Below are positions 1-9,600 of a DNA stretch of 64,000 bases, piece by piece. The stretch comes from Phytopseudomonas dryadis. GTDB taxonomy: Bacteria; Pseudomonadota; Gammaproteobacteria; Pseudomonadales; Pseudomonadaceae. The stretch covers positions 1-64,000 of the forward strand of contig NZ_QJUM01000008.1 of NCBI RefSeq assembly GCF_004327355.1. Direction: 5' to 3'. The notes under the pieces were generated by a model. The model saw nothing but the letters and a program-made list of their open reading frames with translations, was not told where the DNA came from and ran no database searches. Position numbers and translations under genes: made by a program. Each line of letters starts with the position of its first letter. Position 1 is the first letter of the stretch.

Positions 1-108
1 CTCGAATACCTGGGGCGCTCAGCAAACGATTTGCCCAACTCCGTACTGGCTGAAATGGAACTACTGCTGCGTGATGAGGTGCGCCGCCAAGCTCAGCAAC
101 TGGAGTAG
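1..108 (+). CDS. C-terminal fragment of an unrecognised protein (runs off the left edge)
   Basis: Frame 1 is open from the window edge to a TAG at 106-108. It encodes 35 residues, beginning LEYLGRSANDLPNSV and ending with a charged helix-like tail (ELLLRDEVRRQAQQLE). It converges with the immunity gene at 158-616, leaving about 50 bp between the two stop codons. Too little is visible to assign a family. The tail could belong to an orphan CDI module or an unrelated neighbour, and the frame could also be open by chance. Confidence 0.35.
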   Translation, partial: LEYLGRSANDLPNSVLAEMELLLRDEVRRQAQQLE

Positions 109-157
109 ATTTGTGGGGATTCCTCAGAATCTGTCCCCTTTTCTTTTACCGCGTTAC

Positions 158-616
158 TCACCAGACCTCATGAGTCTCCGCTCTGTAATTATTTTCAATA
201 CGCTCAACAAGCAATGGCGCACTGACAATTCCTTCTGTCGGATACTCCAGTTCATTAGGCCTAAATTCTCTTTCGAGTCGAAATGACTCTTTACCATCCC
301 ACAGCCAAAGGGAACCACCCGGCCCGCCATTCCTGGAACGGAATATAGGAAATACCTGTAACCTTTCGGGAACCGGGACATTTGCCACAACGGATAGGAG
401 GCCTTGATTTACCGCACTTTGAACAACAAAGAATGCAGAAAATTGTGGCTCGCCCTCGACCATCGCTGAAAAATCTTTTAGTTGTTCATTATGAAACCCG
501 GGGAAAACACGAATTAAAAAACCGAACTCTGGGTGCTTATGAGTAACTTGCGCATATGCGACACCTTGCGAGGTTAACACCTGCAAAATATCGCCCAACT
601 TTACTTTCTTAGCCAT
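158..616 (-). CDS. cdiI: Probable CDI immunity protein (Imm26-like)
   Basis: This is a 152-residue soluble protein with no signal peptide. It starts MAKKVKLGDILQV; the ATG (616-614) directly abuts the TAA of the cdiA-like gene (619-617), the usual toxin-immunity arrangement. The sequence has the build I associate with Imm26-like proteins: an N-terminal KxGDIL strand, a THKHPEFGFLIRVFPG segment, a P.FR....GG..WLWDG segment and a C-terminal LLVERIENNY. By position it should act in the cytoplasm, binding and neutralising the GIY-YIG toxin at the end of the adjacent exoprotein. Its base composition is visibly more AT-rich than the rest of the window, as is the toxin-coding end of cdiA, which fits a horizontally exchanged cassette. 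The immunity role is well supported by context; the exact immunity family is less certain. Confidence 0.7.
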   Translation of the reverse strand: MAKKVKLGDILQVLTSQGVAYAQVTHKHPEFGFLIRVFPGFHNEQLKDFSAMVEGEPQFSAFFVVQSAVNQGLLSVVANVPVPERLQVFPIFRSRNGGPGGSLWLWDGKESFRLEREFRPNELEYPTEGIVSAPLLVERIENNYRAETHEVW

Positions 617-3600
617 TTAAAATCCTTCATATCCAGCTTTTTTCAGCAGCTCAGCACCGCGAATCAAACCCTGCTCATACTTGGTCGGGTTTTTGACAGA
701 CGATATGGAGTTGATTTTATTGATTAACGTGCCGCCATCTTTACCAAGGCCATGGTAATCGATCAGTGTTTGCTCAACTGCCCGTGCGTCAGCACGAGAA
801 ATATTGTCCAGCCCTCTGATTTTTGAAACCACTATACCTTTTTCTCTGAGGTGAGCTTGACCACGCTTAACTATGTCGTCGGTTATTCCAACATAACGAG
901 TCACGCCATCAACAACACAGTTATAAACACAGGTCTTTCCGCCTATAGAGGCAACCTCACCTGCGCTTTTTGCCCCATTCCCATCCAACGCAGCACCATA
1001 ACGCAGCCACGCTGGAACGGCTAACGCTGTATCAAGATTACCCCCTACCAGCGCTCCGTCCAAGGAGGTGACTACGGTAGGAGCTTTCAACGAAGCAATG
1101 CCCAGTAGCCCGACGACAGCGTTGCCAGCCGCATTCCAGCCATCACCATCAGCCGCCTGGGTTCCAGCATAGGTCAGTTGCAAGGCACCGTTCGTAGCTG
1201 CAGTAGCCCTTACTCCACTCCCTACAGCACCACTCAGGAAGTAGATGGCCGGATCTCCCAGATTAGCTAGCCCCTGCGTTTCGTTATGGATCTGCAGCAG
1301 CTTCGTGGCGTCCGTATACAACTGCTCGTTTTCACTCTTGGCTCGAGTGTTGAAAAAGCCATACCCCAAGGCAAGTGCTGCCGCATCCTTCTGCTCGCTG
1401 GTTCCAGCGTATGGGAACTGGTATCCCAGCCACGCAGGATTGCCTGACAACAGGGACGCCACAGCTTGATCCGCAGACTGCTCGCCATGCTTGCTGGCCA
1501 TCTCGTAGTAATAGAGCTGTAGGTAGCCGCCCAGCCTCGCTGCCTCATCCTCGCTCAGCGAGTCCTTGTCCGCGATGTACTTGCTCAGCAGCGCATCACT
1601 GCGCTGATCGGACTGATCCATGGAGATCAGTTCCCGGAGCGACTCTACCGAGTAGGTTTTGTTCTTCAGTTGCTCCCGCGCTTCCGCCAGGCGTTCGGCG
1701 GAGGCTGGCCCCAGGAAGTTATGTTCGGTCTCGATCTGCGCCGCATTCGCCGCAACCGCCACCTCCCCGCCCGCCGCTGCCGTGATGCCCGCTACCAGCG
1801 TGCCGATCAGGTTCAGGCGGTTCTGCTTCTGCTCATCGGTCATCCCTGAAGCAGTCTGATCGCTCAGCGTGTCCAGCAAGTTGTTCAGCACCACGCTCGC
1901 GCTGCCGCCCAGCGCTCCACCGCCACAACTCTGGCTCTGTGCCGCGGCTCCCACGCAACCGACGATGCCGTGCAAGGCGGTGCGCGCCGTCTCCGAATCC
2001 AGATGGTCGGCTATCGCCTTCACCTGTTCCGTGGCCAGCCCTTGCAGGTAGTTGACTGCCGCCCCCTGGAGAAGCTGCCCGCCACCGCCCATGACGTTGC
2101 CGCCCGCCGCGCCACTGATGGCCGACACCAGGGTGCGCCCAAGCCCACCGACCTCCCAGGTAGCATTGCTCTCGACGGTACCGGCAAGCTGCTCGATCCT
2201 CGCGTTGTCGCGTTGCTCGACCGGCTTGGCCAACTCCGCTTCCAGATCGCGTTTGGCCTGAGTGGACTCCTGCGAGCGCTGCTCCAGGAAGGTGCCCACA
2301 TTGCGCACGAACTGCTCGGTGATCTCGAAACCCGCCTCCACTTCCTTGCGGTCAAAGATGGGCTTGAGCGTATTGCTGCCATCCTTGTCGCTGGAGACAT
2401 CGCGGTTAACACCGGCCACTGCCTCTTCGGCCGTCTGCCCAGTCAGTTCCTGTTGCTTCGCTTCATTGGTGATGGTGATAGCACCAGCACTGATGCCGCT
2501 ATGCGTCGTACTGCTGTCGTTGCCACTGGCACTCAGCGCTATGGGTGTGCCTGCGGTAACTCCTGCCTCGTGTAAAGGCTTGCCATCCGTGCCGTTGATG
2601 ACCTGGCCCTGCTTATCATGGGCAGCGCCGCTGTAGCTACCACTCAGGCTGATGCTGTTGCCTTTATATTCGGCTTTGTTCTCGATATCGGAGTGAGTGA
2701 GTGTTGCGCTCGTCAGACGGTTCTTGTCGTCTTCCACAGCCTTGTCATTGCTGGCAATGACCGCGCCTTTCAGGTCAGTGTTGCCCGCCACATTGATCTG
2801 GAAGCCACCATCGCCGGCCTTGATACCGGTTTGCTGACCAACGCTCGCGTACTCGCTGTCGATTTTCTGCTGACTGAAGCTCCCAGATACCGTGGACACG
2901 CCCGCACAGAAAGGCGGAATGCACAGGCTGAGGCCAACGCCTGCGCTTTGCTGTTTCGATTTGTAGTTGTCGATGTCTTGCAGGCTGGCCAGGTTCAGGT
3001 CACCACCCACCTCCGCCGTGACTTGCTTGGCAGTGACGATCGCGCCTCTGAGGTTGGTGTCGCCACCGCTGTTGAGGGTGACTTTTTCGCCAGCGTTCAC
3101 CAACGTATTGGTATAGGTTACCGCCTCCCCCTCAGACATCCCTTTGCCTTTGTTGGCCGCCAATTCGAGGGTGAACCCGTTCTGTTGGCCTACTCCGAAG
3201 CCTACCCCCGCACTCCAGCCGCTGTTGCTGTCCTTGCCCTGCAGGTTGGCGGTGTTCTGGGTTGCACTCAGATTGACACTGCCATCGGCGTTGAGCGACA
3301 CGTTGCGACCTGCATCGAGGGTGCTGCCCACGATATTCAGGTTGCTGTTGTCACCGTCCCCTGTCGCATTGATGGTGATGTCGCCCCCTGCGGCGATACT
3401 GCTGGCAACGACGTTCTGCCCAGACTGGCTACCACTACTCTGGCTTTTACTATTGCTCAGGTTGACACTGATCTTGAAGCCCGTGAGATCACCACTGGCC
3501 AGCGTTTGTGCCCCTTCGTAGGCCTGGTAGCCACTCATTGCCGTGTTGACTGCAGCCAATGCAGTCAATCGGCTGTCCTGGGTGTCACCTGCGGCATTGA

Positions 3601-6600
3601 TCATGCGCTGGGCGCCTTGTACTGCGTCGATAAGTGGCGAACTGACAGTGCCACCGACAGCGGTTCGGTTCGAACTCTGTTTCTGGCTGGCACTGAGCAG
3701 GTCGTAACCTGCCTCGATATCGACACGTTTGGCAGTGATAGCGACATCGCCCTGCGGCGCGATCACCTGGCTCGCCTGCTGTCGATAAGCTTCACCGGCC
3801 GTCAACTCGACATCACCGCCCAGTGAGGCGATCTGGCTTCCCAACTGTTGGGTGGTGCTGTTTTCGCTGCTCTGTTTGAGACTCACGACCCCCGTCGCAC
3901 CTTGCCACCAGTTGCCGATCTCCCCGGACTTCTTCGAACTCGACTTGGCGCTGGAGTCGTCCTTGCTTTCACCGCTGGTGATGAACAGGTTACGACCGGC
4001 GTCGACACGTATGTCCTGGTCGGCTACCAGGGTGCTGCCCCGGATGGCGGTATCCCGGCCACTGACCATATCGATGGTCGCGCCGCTCAGCGTACTGCCT
4101 ACCTCCAGGGAAGATGTCGACTGCGCCGCCTTGGCCTTCTGCTCGAGCGTGAGGGAGCCATTGGTAGCCAGGGAGTCGAAGATGTGCCACTTCAGCGAAC
4201 TGGACTTGCTGGCCTGGCTCGAATACTGGTCTTGCTGCGCCGTCCCCACATCGATGTCACGCCCCGCTTCCAGGCTGATGGCGTTATCGGCACGCAGGCC
4301 GGCAGCGTGCATGAAGATGTCGTTGTCCGCCTGTACGGTGACATTGCGCCCCTCGAGCTCGGTGCCGACCACCGTGGTGCTACCCGAACTCTGGCTGCTG
4401 GCCTTGCTGGAAAACAGCCGGCTTTTGGATTTGGCCTGGGCTGAACTCTGAGAGTTCTCGGCAGCAGCCAAAACCACATCGTTTCCAGCACTCAGATAGA
4501 TATCCTGATCACTGATGAGTCGCGCACCACGAGCGGCGATGTCATTCTGGGCAAGCACGACCAAATCATTGCCCGCAGAGAGGGTGCTAAGCACCGCTTC
4601 ACTGCTCTGACTCTCACTCATCCGCTCCTTGCTGCTGCTGAATAGCCCGCCTTTCTTTTTCTTGTAGAAGTAGCTGTATTGCTCGTTCTGCGCGGCATCC
4701 AGATTGATGTCCTCACCCGCACTGAGCACGATATCGGCACCCGCCCCCACTTTGCTGGCCACAACAGTGATGCTCTCACCCGCGACCAATGTGGTATTCC
4801 CGCCAGCCTGGATCTCGCTCGACTGCTGGGTAACTCGGTCATTGATCGAGGTGACCTTCTTGCTCTTGAAATAGGTGTGGCTCTCGTCCGCCGCACTGGA
4901 CAGCACCAGGTCGCGCCCGGCCCCCAGATCGAGGTCACGGCCTGCAGTGACCTGACTGGCAACCACGCCCAGATCGCGCCCCGCGCTGACCTGCAGGTCG
5001 CGACCGGCGCTCACTTCGGCGCCCAGCTGGGTCACCCGCTCGTTGAGGAAGTTGCTGCCCCGCGACTGGTGCTGCACGTCCTGCACCGAGGCGATGGTCA
5101 GGTCGCGACCGGCTTCGATGGTCAGGTCGCCACGGCTGTCGAGCACGCTGCCGAGGTTGCTCACGTCACGCCCGGCCGCCAGGCTGAGGCTGTCGCTCGC
5201 TTCGATGCGGGCAGCGCTGTCGACGAAGCTGGTGGCCCAGGCGCGGTCGCCCAGGCTGCTCTGCTGCAGGTTGGCCGTGCGCTCGTTGACGATGTCGTTG
5301 CCCGCTACCAGGCTCACGTCGCGCCCGGCGATGATGCCGCCCTGGGCATTGCGAATACTGTCTTCGGCCAGCAGTTGCAGGCGCTCGCTGGCCTGCAACA
5401 GGCCACTGTTGGCGATATTGACCGCCTGCACATCGAGCTCGCCGCTGGCACGCAGAGTGCCCTGGTTGCTCAGGTCGCCACCGCTGATCAGCGCTACGTC
5501 GCGGCCCTGGATCAGCGCGCCGTTGGGTGCCAGACGGCCTTCGGCCTGGGCCAGGTAGAGCACCGGCACCAGGACTTTTTCGCCCAGCACTTCCTGTTCT
5601 TCCATCCACACGATGTCGTGGGTCAGCGCCGCCACCTGTTCGGCGCTCAGGCTCACCCCCAGCCCCAGGTTCAGCGCTTCCTTGCTGGCGATGGCGTTGT
5701 TCATCAGGTAGCGGAACATGGCTTCGTCGCTGTCCAGCCCGGCGATGAAGCGCTGGCCGGTGCGCGCGACGATGGCCTCGCGGATCAGGCGCTGCTCGTA
5801 GAGGCCGTCGCCCAGGCGCTTCTGCGCCTGATCGGGGTCGTAGCCGAGCAGGTCGAGCATGTAGTCGGAGCTGAGGAAGCGGTTCAGTTCGGTCAGCGCC
5901 GGGTTGGTTTCGATCAGGTATTTGTGGGGCTGGTTCGTTGCAATCGGTACAGCACCCGGTGCCTGCCCTAGGTGGCCGACAAAGACACCGTCTATCTGCA
6001 TGCCGTTAGCGCTGTCACGCTGAGCCTGATCGAGAGTCGTACCGGCCAACGCCCACTGCTGGCCGCTGGCCGACTCACCTACCTGGCTGTCGCTGCCGGC
6101 CTGGTCACTGAGGCGGAACAGTCCGTTCTGGCCGCTGGGCAGGCTGAAACCTGGCAAGGTCAGCGGATTGATCTGTTGTTGGGCGAGGTCGGGGGGAAGC
6201 TGGGAGTTCAGGGTGATCGGAATGAACGAATCCGCCGCCCCTGCGCTAGTCGAGCCACTACGGTTGCCACTGATTACGTGTGTCGAACCGGGACGCGTCA
6301 CACCGTTGCCGACGTTTTGCTGAGCATTGATGGCAACGTTGCCAGCCGCCTGGATGATCCCGGCATAACGCTGATCACCGCTACTCAGGATGGTGCGGCT
6401 GCCGTAGCTATGAAGCTCCTGTTCAAAATCGCCATCGCTGATGATGCGGTTGATGGCGCCAGCGATTTCACCCGTGCGCTGCTGATCGTATCCGGCGCTC
6501 TCATGCCAATACTGCTGGGTGAATGCCTGCGCATTGTTCTGGTGGCGAACGATGTACTTGCCGTCCATGCGTACCAACCGGAACATACGCGTGGTCTGGA

Positions 6601-9600
6601 TTTCCCCCTCCTCTACGCCACTGTTGTCCAAACGGCGGAGGTCGGCCGAAAAATCGCCGCCTGCACTGATCAGACTGCTGTTGTTGTTCAGCACATCACC
6701 ATAAATACGCAGATCACCGCCGGCCACGATCTGCGACATGGCGCTTGCCTCGGTGACCTGCAACCGATCACGCTGGGTGATCTCGAACCAGGAACTTCGT
6801 TTTCCACTGCAATCGATGCCTGGCTGGACACAGAAGCGTTCGTCGATACGAGCGCTGTAGATACCTGATTCGATAAGTAGACGATCACGCGCGTTGTCGA
6901 GTATGCCGACCCTCAACGTCGTATCGCCGACGGCCTCCAACGTCGCGGATAGATTGTCCAGGCGGCTGGCCATGGCCCCTGAGGCATTCCTGGCCAGGAA
7001 AATATTCCCCAGGCTATAAACATCCGCATACCGGTTAATGAAGGTATCGACGTACAGCGCCATGTCGTCGCCGCTGAACAGCAGGCCGTTCTCGTTGACC
7101 AGGCTCGGCGTGGTCAGGATCAGGCGTCCGGCACTGCCCAGGGTGCCCTGGTTGTTCAGGCTGGTGGCGCTGAGGGTCAGGTTTTCGGCGGAGGTCAGGC
7201 GGCCCTGGTTGAGCAGAGCACCACCGAGTGCGAAGGTGGCTGCGCCACCAGCGGTGATGCTGGCGGTATCGCTCAGGCTCAAGCGCGCCGCCTTGACGTC
7301 GAGGTCGCCCTGGCTGGTGACCCTACCGTTGCCGCTGTAGCCACCACTGAGGGTCAGGCTGAGGGGGCCGTCACTGGCGATCAGGCCGTGGTTGATCCAG
7401 TTGCCGCCTTTGCCGGTCAGCGAACCGGTGGCCAGCAGTTGCCCGTTGGCGGTCTGCTCGAAAGTGCCGATATCCAGGGTCAGGTGCCCGGCCTGAAGGA
7501 TGCTGTCGTTGCTCCAGCTGTCGGCCTTGAGGGTCAGGCTGCCTTGCGTGACGAAGCTGCCGCCAGCCCTGGCGACCTGCGCCAGGGCGACACCGAACTC
7601 ACCGCTGCCGGCGTGCAGCAGCTTGCCATTCTGGTTGAGCAGGCTGCCGAGGTTCAGGGTCAGGTCGCGGTTGGCCGTTTCAAGGAGGCCGCTGCGGTTG
7701 TCCAGCAGCCCACCCAGGGTGAAGAAGGTCGTGCCGCTAGTGCCCAGGGCACGCAACTGGCCGCCCTGGTTGTTCAGGCTGGCGCCTTGCAGGCGCAGGG
7801 CGCCGCGACTTTCGACGATACCCTGCTGGTTGTTCAGCACGGCACTGCTGTCGTGTTCCAGGGCGATATTGGCCGCCCCTATCTTGCCGCTCCGGTTGTT
7901 CAGGTCGCCGCCACGCAGCAGCAGATCGCCCTGGGCATATAGAGTACCGTTCTGGTTGTCGAAGGCGCCGGCCTGCAGCGTGGCCGCGCCGCCCAAGGCG
8001 TGGATGCGTCCGGCCGTGTTGTCGAGGTTGCCAGCGACCAGCAGGTCGAGGTGCTGGCCCTGAATCAGGCCGCCCTGCTCGCTGGCACCGTTGCGCAGCC
8101 AACCCGAAAGACGAATGCGCACCCAGTCTTCCAGACTGGCCAGGGTGCCCTGGCGATTGTCGAGGCTGGCGGCTGTGAGTTCGACGGCACCCGTACGGCT
8201 CTGCAGAGTGCCGCTCTGGTTGTTCAGCGCCGCGCCGATGTTCAGCAGCAGGTCGCCCTGCCCCTGGATGGCACCACCGCTGTTGTCGAGACTAGCGGCG
8301 TTCAGGTGCAAATTGGCATCGCGGCTGTAGATCAGACCGTCCGCACGGTTGTGCGCGGCCCCAGCGACATCGAGGTGGAGTGCACCGTTGGCAGCCAGGG
8401 TGCCGCTGTCGCTGTTGTTCAACTGGGTGACGGCGAAGTGGCCGGTGCTCTGGCTGGCCAGGGTGCCGCCCTGGTTGTTCAGGGTCTTGGCGTCGATGCG
8501 CAGTGGCCCGCCGCTGGCCAGCTGCCCGGCCGTGTTAACGAGTGTGCCGTCGACGTTGAGCGTGGCGGCACCGCTGGCGCTGATGCGCCCGCCGGCATTG
8601 TCCAGCCCACCGCTGGAGAGCGTCAGATCCTGACGAGCCAGCAGCGAACCACCTGCATTGCTCAGACTCCCGGTGTCGATAACCAGGTTTCCACTGGCGT
8701 CGATCTGCCCGCCACGGTTATCCAGATCCTGTGCGATCAGCAGGTGCTGACCGGCACCGCTGGAGAGGATGCCTCGATCACTGTTGTCCAGGCTGTCGGC
8801 ATCGACGTCGAGACGGCCAGCGGCCACCAGGGCACCTTCGCCGCTGTTGAGCAGCGCGCCGGTAAGTTGCACGTCGAGGTCGCCATCGCGGCTGGAGAGC
8901 GTACCGAGCTGGCGGTTGTCGAGGGTTGTGCCGATCAGTTGCAGGCCCTGCCAGCCGGAGAGCAAGCCACCCTGGTTGTCGCTATGGCCCAGGCTCAGGC
9001 GCAGCCACTCACGACTGATCAGGTGCCCGTTCTGGTTGTTCAGGCTGGCCGCGGCCAGAGCCAGGACGCCGAGGCTGGAGACCTCACCGCCACGGTTATC
9101 GAGAGCGCGCAGGTTGCTGAGGGTCAGCGGGCCGTTGCTGGTGATCAGGCCTTGCTGGTTGTCCAGCTCGCCCTGGCGCAAGTCGAGGGTCAGGGCGCTT
9201 TCGCCGATCAAGGCCCCCTGCTGCTGGGTCAGGCGGTCGAGGCTCAACCGCAAGTCGCCCTTGGCCGAGACTTCACCGCCCTGGCTGGAGTCCAGCGAAG
9301 CGGCATCTACGGTCAAGGTGCCCTGGCTGTTGATCAGACCGCCGTTGCGATTGTCCACGGCGCCAGCGCTGCGCAGGTCGAGAGCCTGGCCGGCCAGCAG
9401 CGTGCCGCCGGCATTACTCAGCATGCCGCTGGCGAGGCGCAAGTCGCCGGCACTCTGAATGAGGCCCTTGCTGGCGTTGCTGAGGGTGCCTGTGACGTCG
9501 ATGGCGAGGTCATCGCGTGCGAACAGCGTGCCCGCCTCGTTGACCAGACCCTTGGCGCGCAGGTCGACGCCCTTGGCACTGATCAGCCCCGCCAGGTTGT

